This document shows positions 33,683 to 44,737 of a stretch of DNA of 64,000 nt, piece after piece. Source of the DNA: Neorhizobium sp. SOG26 (GTDB lineage: Bacteria > Pseudomonadota > Alphaproteobacteria > Rhizobiales > Rhizobiaceae); assembly GCF_003491345.1 (NCBI RefSeq), contig NZ_CP025512.1, forward strand, positions 1,488,001 through 1,552,000, read 5' to 3'. Numbering within the stretch: the first letter of the stretch is position 1; the number at the start of each line of letters is the position of its first letter. A program made the translations under genes and the position numbers. The notes beneath the pieces were generated by a model that saw only the letters and a list, made by a program, of their open reading frames with translations, made no database searches and had not been told where the DNA came from.

Positions 33683-34792
33683 TCAGGTAGAACCTCTTAA
33701 GCCGTTGATTTTCCCGAGCCCCTCAATATCCTCATCGAAAGCGGATATGAACGGCCGAGGAAAGCCCGTTGCCTCCTGCAGATACCGCATCACCTGCATA
33801 TATACGTAAGAAACCTTTCGATCTCCGAGTACAAGCCTATTTGTATATTTTTCGTACTCTTCAACTACTCCGGATAGAGAGCGCAGCCCCAGTGTTCGTG
33901 CTGCAACCGGTACTCGTCTAAGGGAATTCACTGAGGGGATCAAAATTCCGATCAACTTGATGAAGCTGCTCCATGCAGGCAGAGCGAACTCCTCGTCTTC
34001 TAGCTGAAGGACTAATTGGCTCATCTTCTTCTTCGCTTGGAAGTTGTTGTAGCCACCCCAAAGATAGTACTTCGTCACTTCCTCAAGATAAGCCTTGTCA
34101 CTAGAAGCTCCTACCATCCGTATCAGCCGGCTAACGGCAACCTGAAGATGAAGACAAAACGCAGCCACGATTTCCGCCAGCAGGTATCGATGCGCGGGTT
34201 TAATAGGGTCTAATTCGCCACTGATTTCGAGAAGTTTCGCCAGAAGTGATCTAATCGCTCGCGCCGAATCGCGCTCTAGGGGGCTTCGTTGCACCGCCCA
34301 TTCATACGACGCCGAGAATACAGGGTTGGCGCGGATGAAGTCTTGAGCACTATCAAGTGCAACTAAGTCACTCAGATAGGACGTGGTAATTGTCGGTTCG
34401 AAGCCATGAAACTTCATGAACTGTTCGAAACCGTCAGCATCAAAAAGGTAGATGTCCTTCTCTTCCGCCGTAACTTTATGCGTAGGAAGAGCTGATCTTT
34501 TCAGGATGACATACGCCTCATCCAGGGACGAGTGCTCAACGATACCTGTCGACCAAATTGCTCTATTGATCGGGCTATCCTTCGACGTCTTGCAGTCGAA
34601 AAGCGTTCTGTGGATTGTCCCATTCCAGCTAAGCGTCAAACCCAGCACGTCTAAGTCGGTGATATATATCGGAGTGCGTTGAAACTGAACCTCTTCAACG
34701 ACCGGAACCTCCATGTAAGGGAGTATTCCCTGCTGGATGCAGAACTCCATAGCCATCCGCTTTTGAGCGCGATCCTTGTCCTTCGGCGCCAT
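33683..34792 (-). CDS. Putative PD-(D/E)XK nuclease-like protein of a two-gene AT-rich unit
   Basis: 369 residues, no family I can name. The N-terminal 90 residues carry a nuclease-like arrangement: Glu16 in a helix (KRMAMEFCIQQG), Asp46/Asp48 in YITDLDVLGLTL, and Asp66-x-Lys68 in TLFDCKTSKD. That spacing, E..D..(D/E)xK with hydrophobic strands, suits the restriction-endonuclease fold. The rest is helical (LLAEIVAAFCLHLQVAVSRL, EVTKYYLWGGYNNFQAKKKM) and may bind a partner or target. The gene starts inside the stop of the upstream 425-residue gene (TAATG), so the two are coupled. GC is lower than around it: 26 of 60 at 34441-34500. A defence or DNA-processing role is inference. Confidence 0.55.
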   Translation of the reverse strand: MAPKDKDRAQKRMAMEFCIQQGILPYMEVPVVEEVQFQRTPIYITDLDVLGLTLSWNGTIHRTLFDCKTSKDSPINRAIWSTGIVEHSSLDEAYVILKRSALPTHKVTAEEKDIYLFDADGFEQFMKFHGFEPTITTSYLSDLVALDSAQDFIRANPVFSASYEWAVQRSPLERDSARAIRSLLAKLLEISGELDPIKPAHRYLLAEIVAAFCLHLQVAVSRLIRMVGASSDKAYLEEVTKYYLWGGYNNFQAKKKMSQLVLQLEDEEFALPAWSSFIKLIGILIPSVNSLRRVPVAARTLGLRSLSGVVEEYEKYTNRLVLGDRKVSYVYMQVMRYLQEATGFPRPFISAFDEDIEGLGKINGLRGST

Positions 34793-36069
34793 TAGTCCGA
34801 CTCCAGTAGCAGGTTGTTGAATATCTTAGTGGCTTCTGGATCGAGCACATGCGTGGACCGTTCGCGGAACTGGGCTGCACTCACCACAGATTCAACGTAG
34901 CTTTCATCACTTTCGAGCGCTATGACCGCGTCACGATCGATTTCTATGGATCCGGGATCACCGGTTCGCAACATAGCCAGAGCCATATTTATTGCTTCTA
35001 TGTTTTCCTGAGTTTGCACAAGCCGAAGCCTATGCCAGCCCGGAGTGGTCTCCTCCAACACGGCCACCTTGAGGCTTACAAGCGTTCCGTACTGAAGATG
35101 TGCCTCGGTACTTGGACGTAGGTAACCAGTATCCCGCAGCGAACGGAGAATTGCGTAGGGGCTTCTGATCCTAATGCGAGCGGGAAGCAATTGCCCCTTG
35201 CGTACCGCCGAGACAAGGTTCATGGCCCGCTCGTAGATCAGCCGGTTGGTGGCGTTTAAGCGCCCTTGGCCAGGTGCAGGAGTGAAGAGAAACCGAAGAT
35301 CGCCCGAAGGAGTAGAAAGAGATGGCGGTTTAATTACGTTCTCCTGAACGAGTTTTAGGATCAAATCCCGCTCTTCCCTTGAAACATCCACCCCTGCTAG
35401 CTTCGAGTTTGCCAATAGAAGATCCAGCGGCCAGCCTTGCGCCGACTTCAACTTCCTCATTACGGTCTCAAAATCCGAAAGTCCCTTCGATGCTGCCAAA
35501 TCTGCGAGTGCGTCTAATCCGTCCGCGAAGTAGATTGGACTCAGAATGATGTCCTTGCCTCTAGCTCGATACTTTCGGACGAAGTTCCCTTTCTCGCCAA
35601 TCGATATCGTCCTGCTTAATGGTGTTGGGTCAATACCAAGCGTCCCACCTAGACTAATCAAGTTTTCCGGCTTGTTCCTGAGGCGAAAAAGGATTTCCAG
35701 CGCAACGTTTTCCAGCTCGTTGAACCCCTTGATCGACGAATATTCACCGATCGACAAGTAAACATTATCGAATACAGAAATATTCGGAGTTATCTTGTTT
35801 ATGGTTGTCCCGGTTCTGTCGATTTTAACCAACTCAACTTCTGCAAGAAGCTCAACGACACCCTTGAGGGCATACGACGGGATATTGAAATAGTGCTCCG
35901 AAACTAACCTTAGTTTCTCGTAAGGAATATCCGGAAAGGACTTGATGTGGGCTGCTAGTACAGCTCCCATCCCCACCATTCGTAGCAAGTCATATTCGGG
36001 AATGTCAGTCCGCCCAAGTCCGGTTTGGATGTCAAAGACAAGCTCGCCAGTTATCCGATCATCTCGCAT
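34792..36069 (-). CDS. Unknown protein with winged-helix-like segments, first gene of the AT-rich pair
   Basis: 425 residues, not recognised. The N-terminal 180 residues look like two winged-helix units: YALKGVVELLAEVELVKIDR then GTTINKITPN, and LENVALEILFRLRNKPENLI then LSRTISIGEKGNF. The middle and end are mixed alpha/beta with no catalytic motif I can identify. No signal or membrane segment. GGAGGGG precedes the ATG at 36069. The stop overlaps the start of the nuclease-like gene, so equal expression is likely. It may be the sensor, specificity or regulatory half of the pair. GC is low (29 of 60 at 35641-35700). It is flanked by uvrB on one side and repeats on the other, as expected for inserted DNA. 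Confidence 0.5.
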   Translation of the reverse strand: MRDDRITGELVFDIQTGLGRTDIPEYDLLRMVGMGAVLAAHIKSFPDIPYEKLRLVSEHYFNIPSYALKGVVELLAEVELVKIDRTGTTINKITPNISVFDNVYLSIGEYSSIKGFNELENVALEILFRLRNKPENLISLGGTLGIDPTPLSRTISIGEKGNFVRKYRARGKDIILSPIYFADGLDALADLAASKGLSDFETVMRKLKSAQGWPLDLLLANSKLAGVDVSREERDLILKLVQENVIKPPSLSTPSGDLRFLFTPAPGQGRLNATNRLIYERAMNLVSAVRKGQLLPARIRIRSPYAILRSLRDTGYLRPSTEAHLQYGTLVSLKVAVLEETTPGWHRLRLVQTQENIEAINMALAMLRTGDPGSIEIDRDAVIALESDESYVESVVSAAQFRERSTHVLDPEATKIFNNLLLESD

Positions 36070-36100
36070 AACCCCTCCACAAAATTCGCCACCTCTCCAC

Positions 36101-36122
36101 TTACACTGGTAACCGAATGTAA
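36101..36122. promoter_or_regulatory. Imperfect inverted repeat upstream of the AT-rich pair
   Basis: TTACA (36101-36105) and TGTAA (36118-36122) flank a GGTAACC core, roughly 30-50 bases upstream of the 36069 start codon. The arms are not equally spaced from the core. It could be an operator for autorepression by the winged-helix-like protein; a TTGAAA (about 36131-36136 on the minus strand) may be part of the promoter. Confidence 0.3.
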
Positions 36123-36244
36123 ACTACTATTTCAAGGTGCTAGTCAGATGTGGCGCGGCTTGAGTTTTGCACGAAAACTCACTTAGGAGCGGCTGAAAGC
36201 ACCGGGCCGGAGGAATTCACCCGCCTCATCCCCGTCCCCCCGAC

Positions 36245-36392
36245 CCCGCGCCTACACTTCCCTTGTCCCGCCGCGATACACCAGGAGGCATCCCGGCTGC
36301 CCGAAGGGACGGGCCGGCGCTGGTGGTGAAGGGACGACATGAACCTTTATCATCGGGGTCTGCGGAAAATGGTCTCCCTCCGGCGACACGGC
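36245..36392 (+). repeat. Direct repeat copy 1 (~145 bp)
   Basis: It starts at CCCGCGCCTACA and ends near CTCCCTCCGGCGACACGG. It contains CACCAGGAGGC, GGCCGGCGCTGGTGGTGAAG and a block from GGGACGACATGAACC to GCGGAAAATGGTC. The same order and wording recur at 36575-36718. No transposase or terminal inverted repeat is visible. Confidence 0.75.
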
Positions 36393-36574
36393 AGCCTTCC
36401 GCCATTCCTGTGCTTGTCAGATGAACCGAGCAGTGCCGCGTCTGCAGCGCAGAGACTCTTTCGCCTCATCCTTCCGGCAACGACACCTCCACCCCCGTGG
36501 ACAATTTCGCCCTTTTCCGCGCCCTCCCCACCAGAATTCAATCGCTTAGCGCCTGTTACGTCCACGCCCTGAAA

Positions 36575-36718
36575 GCCCGCGCCTACAATGCCCCTGTCCC
36601 GCCGCGGATACACCAGGAGGCGTCCTGGCGAGGCGGGGCCGGCGCTGGTGGTGAAGGGACGACGTGAACCTTCATCATCGGGGTCCGCGGAAAATGGTCT
36701 CCCTCCGGCGAGACGGGG
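36575..36718 (+). repeat. Direct repeat copy 2 (~145 bp)
   Basis: Second copy of the element at 36245-36392, with a start-to-start distance of 330 bases. Differences are scattered single bases plus a few short indels around 36620-36635. Fragments of the same kind may occur elsewhere in the genome. Confidence 0.75.
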
Positions 36719-36943
36719 GAAGCAGGCGGCTAGAAGGACCGGCCATCTGCTTCTGATGCCCGAAAGAGCGCGTCGGACGTCCCTGTGCGGCACACATGGG
36801 GGTCGGGGATGATGATGTCGCCGGGCTTTCGGGTCCGTCGGGAAGCCTGGGGTCAAACGCCAGCCTTTCCGCCACCGGCGAGAAGCATCGTCGTCCTGCA
36901 ACCCTCGCAGAGAGACCCAAGTCGCGGGCAAAAACCGCCGAAC

Positions 36944-36998
36944 GGGGCGCCGAAAGGTGCCACATACTACTAACTACCGAGGCAGCTTCCGGCGCCCC
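36944..36998. repeat. Long-loop hairpin upstream of the Cys/His-rich gene
   Basis: GGGGCGCCG (36944-36952) and CGGCGCCCC (36990-36998) are perfect 9-bp complements, extended inward by AAG/CTT after one mismatch, with a loop of about 30 bases. There is no T-run. It lies 148-202 bases upstream of the gene at 37146. Confidence 0.45.
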
Positions 36999-37145
36999 GT
37001 CCATTCATCAGATTTTTCAAGATCGCCAAGGGCGGAGTCTGCCTTGCCCTCAAGGTCCGGTTGAACGACCCGCCGCACGACGGGCGACGATCGACGGCGG
37101 CGATCGGAGACCAGGCCCATCCCAACCAGTCCGAGGAGTTTCTTC

Positions 37146-37541
37146 ATGACCGACACCCCTGACATACCCGACACCGCCGAAACGGAGCCGCTCGACCTCA
37201 AACTCGCGATATGCGTCGTCGAGATGCTCGCCACGCCGCAGCTTGCCTGCCGCCACCGCAAGTGCCGGCGTGGCAACCGCTGCCACTATCACGTCATCGA
37301 GGAAGGCGTACCGGCTTGCGTCGGCAATTTCCGGCAGGCTCAGCTGGACGCATTCGTCGCGCTTTACGCCGACGCCTTTTATGTTCGCAACAACTGGCGC
37401 GGCCTCAACCTGATCCCGCCCGAAGCCGAGCAGCGTGAACTGCGCGACGCGGCGTTCGAAGTGGTCCGGCGAACCCTGCCCCGCCACGAATGGCCCGCCT
37501 TTTCCCGGCGGCTGCGCATTCGCCAGCGAGCGGCTTGCTGA
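37146..37541 (+). CDS. Conserved-looking Cys/His-rich hypothetical protein
   Basis: 131 residues, function unknown. The centre holds a compact cluster, CRHRKCRRGNRCHYH, flanked by ICVVEMLATPQLA and VPACVGNF: four Cys and three His within 35 residues plus nearby basic residues, which looks like a small metal-binding (zinc-type) site. The C-terminal half is helical (AEQRELRDAAFEVVRRTL). A clear ribosome binding site (GAGGAG) precedes the ATG. GC is normal for the genome, so this marks the resident side of the junction with the foreign segment. No neighbour gives a function. Confidence 0.65.
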   Translation: MTDTPDIPDTAETEPLDLKLAICVVEMLATPQLACRHRKCRRGNRCHYHVIEEGVPACVGNFRQAQLDAFVALYADAFYVRNNWRGLNLIPPEAEQRELRDAAFEVVRRTLPRHEWPAFSRRLRIRQRAAC

Positions 37542-37644
37542 TACCCGCCGGGTTCGGGCGCATGGGATGCGCGTAGGGTGGCGGCGGTGCGGGAACATCG
37601 CCCGCACCCCGCAGTTCTCCATCACAACCCATGAGGAGCCATCC

Positions 37645-38163
37645 ATGCCAGACCTGTCCAAGACCTTCATCGACGCCCTCGGGCGCCTCGAAACCGACCG
37701 CGACGTCGATGCGATCGCCAGCCTGTTTGCCGACAATGCGGAAGTCTCCAACCCGCTGGTGACCTACCAGGATGGCGGCGCCGATGCCGCCAAAATCTTC
37801 TGGTCGCAATATCGCGACGCCTTTGACGAGATCCGCTCCGAATTCCGCACCGTGACGGAAAAGGACGGCCTCTCCTTCCTCGAATGGACCAGCAAGGGCT
37901 CGATCGACGGCAAGGATTTTGACTACGAAGGCGTCAGCATCCTGGAAGGCGATGGCGACCGCATCACCTCCTTTCGCACCTATTTCGACACCCGCCACCT
38001 GCCGACCGCCCGCACCAGGGGTGGCGAAGGCACCGGCCGCGTCGAGGCCTCCGGCGAAGGCAACGGGAAGCCACAAGGCGGCATGGACTCGGGCGGAAAG
38101 GACGACATGGTGGAGGCGCAGCGTGACGCGGCCGAACAGCGTGCCGCCGGCGGCTACAGCTGA
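37645..38163 (+). CDS. NTF2-like (SnoaL-type) protein with a Gly-rich tail
   Basis: 172 residues from the ATG at 37645, preceded by GAGGAG. Residues 1-115 form an NTF2-like cone fold: LGRLETDRDVDAIASLFADN, AKIFWSQYRDAFDEIRSEF, DFDYEGVSILEGDGDRITSF and RTYFDTRHL. In this superfamily the pocket can be catalytic or merely bind a small ligand; no substrate can be read. The last 55 residues (GGEGTGRVEASGEGNG and so on) are low-complexity Gly/Glu/Asp and probably disordered. The next gene begins 81 bases downstream. Confidence 0.82.
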   Translation: MPDLSKTFIDALGRLETDRDVDAIASLFADNAEVSNPLVTYQDGGADAAKIFWSQYRDAFDEIRSEFRTVTEKDGLSFLEWTSKGSIDGKDFDYEGVSILEGDGDRITSFRTYFDTRHLPTARTRGGEGTGRVEASGEGNGKPQGGMDSGGKDDMVEAQRDAAEQRAAGGYS

Positions 38164-38244
38164 TCGGCCACTGCAGCTGGCGTTAAACGGACATCAACCT
38201 CCGCATGGCATGGTTCCGACCGCCAGCAGCATAAGGAGAGTCGG

Positions 38245-38457
38245 ATGGCGCTGATCGGTTTCAAGAACACCCATAACCAGCCGGTTTACGTCAATCCCGC
38301 CCAGGTGGCCTATGTCACCACCTTCGAGGAAGGCGTCACGATCATCGCGCTCGCCGTCACCGGTGCCGGCGGCAAGCCGGTGGCGCTCTATGTCCGCGGC
38401 GACATCGATTACGTCCAGCACCGGCTGGTCACGCCGCCCGCCCGCCACGCGGCCTGA
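38245..38457 (+). CDS. Small hypothetical protein (70 aa)
   Basis: 70 residues: ALIGFKNTHNQPVYVNPAQV, then AYVTTFEEGVTIIALAVTG and a C-terminal part, VALYVRGDIDYVQHRL. It reads as a small all-beta protein with no Cys and no signal. Proteins of this look (N..PVYVNP..V) resemble FlbD-like small proteins, but I do not claim that identity. GGAG lies about 6-9 bases before the ATG. It converges on cckA, whose stop is 12 bases beyond. Confidence 0.6.
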   Translation: MALIGFKNTHNQPVYVNPAQVAYVTTFEEGVTIIALAVTGAGGKPVALYVRGDIDYVQHRLVTPPARHAA

Positions 38458-38469
38458 GCTCAAACGCCG

Positions 38470-41100
38470 CTAGTCGGCGTCGAGCGTTTCGCGCACCACC
38501 ACGGCAAGCTGTTTCAGCGAGAACGGCTTCGGCAGGAAGCCGAATTTCGCATCCGCCGGCAGGTTGCGGGCAAAGGCGTCTTCGGCATAACCCGATACGA
38601 AGATGAACTTCATGTCCGGATAGGACTTGCGCAACTCGGTCAGCAGCGTCGGCCCGTCCATCTCCGGCATCACCACGTCCGACACGACGATGTCGACCTT
38701 GCCGCCCAGCTCTTCCATGATCTCCAGCGCTTCGGCGCCCGATCCCGCCTCGTGCACCGTGTAGCCGCGCGTTTCCAGCATCCGTTTGCCACCGCGCCGC
38801 ACCGCCTCCTCGTCTTCGACAAGCAGCACCACGGCTGACTTGCCCGTGAGGTCGAGCTCTTCGGCGGCCGGCATCGCCGGTGCCGCGACCGGTGCTGGCG
38901 CTGCCGCTTCCCGGGGCTGGCCGGCGATTGCCGGAGCAACAGCCTCCTGCTGGGGCTGCACCACGACCTCCGGGATATGCCGCGGCAGGAAGATCCGGAA
39001 GCTCGTGCCCCGGCCCACTTCCGATTCCGGATGGATATAACCGCCGGACTGCTTGACGATGCCGTAGACCATCGACAGCCCAAGCCCGGTGCCCTTGCCC
39101 ACTTCCTTCGTCGTGAAGAAGGGCTCGAAGATCTTGTCCATGATCTCCGGCGGAATGCCCGTGCCCGTATCCGACACCTCGACCATGACGAAGTCTTCGG
39201 CCGGCACGTCGCCCTGCCCGAAGGCGATTGCCTCCGCCGCCGTGACGTTGCGCGTCTTGATCAGGATCGTGCCACCGTTCGGCATCGCGTCTCGGGCATT
39301 GACGCACAGGTTGATCAGCACCTGCTCGAACTGCGACAGGTCGGTGCGCACCGGCCAGAGGTCGCGGCCGTAATCCACCTCGAGCTTCACGTTGGTGCCG
39401 GAGATCAGCCGGTCGACGAGCATCCGCAGGTCGCCCACGACGTCCGTGAGGTTCAGCACGGCCGGGCGCATCGTCTGCTTGCGCGAGAAGGCGAGCAGCT
39501 GGCGCACCAGGACGGCGGCGCGGTTGGCGTTGCGCTTGATCTCCATCAGGTCGGCGAAACTCGGGTCCGACGGCCGTGCCTGCAGCAGCAGATGGTCCGA
39601 CGACAGCAGGATCGCAGTCAGCACGTTGTTGAAGTCGTGCGCGATACCGCCCGCCAGCGTGCCCACCGCATTCAGCTTCTGCGTCTGCGCCATCTGCGTT
39701 TCGAGCGCTTTCTGCTCGGTCGTCTCGACGGCGTAAACGATCGCCGCCTCTTCCGGCGCCTCGTCGCTCTCGTCGATCACGGCATTGACGTAGAAGCGGA
39801 CATAGCGGTTTTCGTCGCCCGGATGGCGGGAGTCGATCGGCGGAATATCGCCCTGCCGGTCCTTGGCCGCCGCCAGCGCCTGCATCAGGTGGGCGCGGGA
39901 TGTTTCGTGAACGATCCGCTCCAGTTCGACGCCGGCCTCGACATCGTCGCGGGAGACGACGCCGTGGTAAAGCTTGAGGAACGGCGCGTTGATGCGCAGG
40001 ATGCGGCCGTCGCCGTTGACGGAGGCGATTGCCATGGGAGTATTGTTGAAGAAGCGGGTGAACCGCATCGCAGACGCCGACTGGTCGCCCTCGCCGCCCT
40101 TCGGTCGCGTCAGGACGATCGTGCGGCTTTCGCCCGGAGCGCCATCGCGCGCGGCGCTGACGTTGTGCACGAGGCGCACCGGCAAGCTCTGGCCGTTGGC
40201 GCGCCGCAGGTCGAGATCGAGCGTTTCGGTGCGCTTCAGCCCGGGTGCGGCCTGGACCGACTCGATCAGCGCCATGCCCTCGCCCGCAACGATGTCGGAG
40301 ATCGTCACTGAACGTGGCACGAACTGCGTCAGGTCGAGGCCGAGCCACTCGGCAAGCGTGGCATTGAGGTAGAAAAGCTCGCCGTTCCTGCCGGCCGAGA
40401 AGAAGCCGACCGGCGCATGGTCCAGGTAGTCGATCGCGTTCTGCAGTTCGCGGAAGAAGCGCTCCTGGTCTTCCCGTTCGGAGGTGATGTCGGTGATCTG
40501 CCAGATATCGAGCGGGCCGCCACGGCCTTCCACCGGCGTCAGGATGCGGGCTTTCAGCCGATACCAGTGCGCGCCTGCATTCTTGCCGACAGCGCGGCCG
40601 AGCGGCTGCATCAGGCGAAATTCCTCATGCCCCTCACGGCCCTCGCGCAGCGCCGTGGTCAGGCGGTAGAGCGCTTCGGTGCTCTCGCGGGTCTTGGAAA
40701 GCAGCGCTTCAAGGCTTTGCGCGTCGCTCGCCTTCGTCGCACCGGTCATCCGCCCATAAGCGGCGTTGGCGTAAAGGATGCGGCCCTTGGGATCGGTGAT
40801 CAGGATACCGTCCGGATGGCTCGCCAGAAAGCTGCGCGCCAGTTCGTCGGACCGCGACTGCGGCATCACCTCGACCAGGCCGATGATCGACGACACGAGG
40901 AAGAATATGCCGACCATGGCAAGGATGCCGAGAACGCCGAGCACGACCTCGTTGTCCAGCGCATCCTGGAAAAGCACGAATGCCACAGCGACGCCGCAGA
41001 GAACCAACGCCAGGAGGACGATCCGGATGATGGTGCCGCCTCGTGCCCCGTGATCCACCAAAGGCGCGTCGTAGTTGCCGCCCTGCTGCAACTTCGTCAT
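38470..41100 (-). CDS. cckA: CckA, hybrid PAS histidine kinase/phosphatase
   Basis: 876 residues from the ATG at 41100 ([18 protein letters not shown]). Two adjacent membrane segments (about 25-70, [19 protein letters not shown] and [20 protein letters not shown]) are followed by PAS domains, a HisKA domain with the phospho-histidine in [14 protein letters not shown], an HATPase ([22 protein letters not shown]) and, after an Ala/Pro linker, a receiver with [14 protein letters not shown]. This is the CckA design: with ChpT it controls CtrA, the cell-cycle master regulator of alphaproteobacteria, and cyclic-di-GMP switches it between kinase and phosphatase. It diverges from a FliO-domain gene. 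Frames upstream of the chosen start are unlikely. Confidence 0.92.
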   Translation of the reverse strand: MTKLQQGGNYDAPLVDHGARGGTIIRIVLLALVLCGVAVAFVLFQDALDNEVVLGVLGILAMVGIFFLVSSIIGLVEVMPQSRSDELARSFLASHPDGILITDPKGRILYANAAYGRMTGATKASDAQSLEALLSKTRESTEALYRLTTALREGREGHEEFRLMQPLGRAVGKNAGAHWYRLKARILTPVEGRGGPLDIWQITDITSEREDQERFFRELQNAIDYLDHAPVGFFSAGRNGELFYLNATLAEWLGLDLTQFVPRSVTISDIVAGEGMALIESVQAAPGLKRTETLDLDLRRANGQSLPVRLVHNVSAARDGAPGESRTIVLTRPKGGEGDQSASAMRFTRFFNNTPMAIASVNGDGRILRINAPFLKLYHGVVSRDDVEAGVELERIVHETSRAHLMQALAAAKDRQGDIPPIDSRHPGDENRYVRFYVNAVIDESDEAPEEAAIVYAVETTEQKALETQMAQTQKLNAVGTLAGGIAHDFNNVLTAILLSSDHLLLQARPSDPSFADLMEIKRNANRAAVLVRQLLAFSRKQTMRPAVLNLTDVVGDLRMLVDRLISGTNVKLEVDYGRDLWPVRTDLSQFEQVLINLCVNARDAMPNGGTILIKTRNVTAAEAIAFGQGDVPAEDFVMVEVSDTGTGIPPEIMDKIFEPFFTTKEVGKGTGLGLSMVYGIVKQSGGYIHPESEVGRGTSFRIFLPRHIPEVVVQPQQEAVAPAIAGQPREAAAPAPVAAPAMPAAEELDLTGKSAVVLLVEDEEAVRRGGKRMLETRGYTVHEAGSGAEALEIMEELGGKVDIVVSDVVMPEMDGPTLLTELRKSYPDMKFIFVSGYAEDAFARNLPADAKFGFLPKPFSLKQLAVVVRETLDAD

Positions 41101-41350
41101 CAAGTCCTCGCATCTCGGCCGGTCTCGCGGCCATACAACACCTCGGGAGGCAATCCCGCGATTCTCTCTTAGCAAGTTGGGGGTAAAGCAAAAAGCTCTT
41201 GATGGGTATAAAACCCGGGACAGTTTGCGTTCGTGACCTATGTCTGCATTTTTAGCACCTCGTTTTACGCGGGAGCAGTGCCATCGGCAGCTTGCTTCAC
41301 CCTGTAAAAAGTCGTCTGCTGCAGCGAAATAGAGTCACGGAGTAGGATGA

Positions 41351-42352
41351 ATGATAGAAGAACTGATTGGCGCATATGGCGGTCGCGTGATTGTCGCGAT
41401 CCTGGGCGTAGGCGTCGGTTTCCTGCTTCTGATCGGCATCCTTTGGATGATCCGCGGGCGTGGTGCCTCCTCGCCCTTCGTGCGGGGCGGCAAAAACCGC
41501 CAGCCGCGCCTGCAGGTACTGGATGCAGCAGCGGTCGATACACGGCGTCGGCTTGTCCTTGTCCGGCGCGATGATGTCGAGCACCTGATCATGATCGGCG
41601 GTCCAACCGATATCGTGGTCGAAAGCCGCATCATGCCGACGCAGTCTCGCGACACGGTCCAATCTCGCGATCAGTTCGTGTCGCCGGAGGCCTTGGCCCG
41701 GCAGGAGCCGGTCGCTTCAAGATCTCAAGCAGTCGAAACGCCGGTCCGGCCACAGCCCACCACGCCCATGCGGCAACCGGTCCCGCCGCGCGTGGCACCA
41801 GGAGCACCTGAGGCAAAAGCCGACGCGACCAATCAGGCAGGCGCCGCGCCCACGGCTCGTCCCCAGTTCGCACCGACACCTGCCCCGGCACCCCAGCCTG
41901 CCCCGGTTCCGCGCCCGGCTCCCGTTGCAACGCCCCCAGTCAACGCCGTACCGCCACGGGTGGAGCCCCAGCTTCGTGCCGCAACGCCAGACGTGCGCCC
42001 GGAACCACCAAAGCCACAGCCGGCTCCTGCACCCGTCATCGCCGAACCAGCCCCAGTTGCAGCCGCGGCGAAGCGTGATGTCGAACCGACGCTGATCGTC
42101 CCGGCCAGCGCCCCCGCGATGCCGGAGCCGTTGCAGGTCGCAGCCGAGCGCCCCAAACAACTCGGCACTGATTTCGACAAGCTTCTCCAGCAGGAAATGG
42201 AAGCAAACCTCGCCGCCCAGGACGCGCCCCAGGTGCAGGCGCCGGGCACGGAACCGAATGCAGCTTCCACAACCGAAAAACCCAAACCGGCGTCCCTGGA
42301 AGACGAAGTGGAAGCCGTCTTCGGAGAAATGTCTGCGACGCGCGACCGGTAG
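41351..42352 (+). CDS. FliO-domain membrane protein with a long Pro/Ala-rich tail
   Basis: 333 residues. One N-terminal membrane segment (GRVIVAILGVGVGFLLLIGI, about 10-33) is followed by a FliO-like domain: LQVLDAAAVDTRRRLVLVRR and DDVEHLIMIGGPTDIVVE (about 54-90). In flagellar systems FliO helps assemble the export gate, but no flagellar gene is near. The rest (about 100-300) is a Pro/Ala/Gln-rich disordered stretch, and the end is acidic (LEDEVEAVFGEMSATRD). Such proteins sit next to cckA in rhizobia; the true role is unclear. An intrinsic terminator follows the stop. Confidence 0.75.
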   Translation: MIEELIGAYGGRVIVAILGVGVGFLLLIGILWMIRGRGASSPFVRGGKNRQPRLQVLDAAAVDTRRRLVLVRRDDVEHLIMIGGPTDIVVESRIMPTQSRDTVQSRDQFVSPEALARQEPVASRSQAVETPVRPQPTTPMRQPVPPRVAPGAPEAKADATNQAGAAPTARPQFAPTPAPAPQPAPVPRPAPVATPPVNAVPPRVEPQLRAATPDVRPEPPKPQPAPAPVIAEPAPVAAAAKRDVEPTLIVPASAPAMPEPLQVAAERPKQLGTDFDKLLQQEMEANLAAQDAPQVQAPGTEPNAASTTEKPKPASLEDEVEAVFGEMSATRDR

Positions 42353-42376
42353 AAACGATCCGGTCCTGCAGGCAAT

Positions 42377-42405
42377 AAAAAACCCGGCCAAGGCCGGGTC
42401 TTTTA
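42377..42405. terminator. Bidirectional intrinsic terminator
   Basis: ACCCGGCC (42382-42389) and GGCCGGGT (42392-42399) form the stem, with an A-run before it and TCTTTTATTT after it. It therefore works for both converging genes, the FliO-domain gene (plus) and pyrG (minus). Confidence 0.9.
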
Positions 42406-42410
42406 TTTGA

Positions 42411-44656
<2,246 letters not shown>

Positions 44657-44737
44657 ATCGTAATCCAGGCCTCCGGATGGGAGGCAGCGAATGAGGTTGG
44701 CGGCTCTTTACATGAGAGACGCGGCCATTCCAAGCCC

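Larger units (their letters stand above)
36070..37145. other. Non-coding repeat-bearing region upstream of the AT-rich pair
   Basis: About 1.08 kb without a convincing gene; open frames exist but are Arg/Pro-rich shadows. It holds the promoter side of the nuclease pair, a symmetric motif (36101-36122), two copies of a ~145-bp direct repeat and a long-armed hairpin (36944-36998). The composition is a patchwork, AT-rich to 36180 and GC-rich beyond, which places the edge of the foreign segment near there. Confidence 0.6.

Noticed and set aside
36070..37145. CRISPR array
   Set aside because: Only two copies of a ~145-bp repeat 330 bases apart, with no short regular repeat-spacer pattern and no cas genes.
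36796..37149. 117-codon open frame in the repeat region
   Set aside because: Composition is not protein-like, it spans a hairpin and runs into the ribosome binding site of the next gene.
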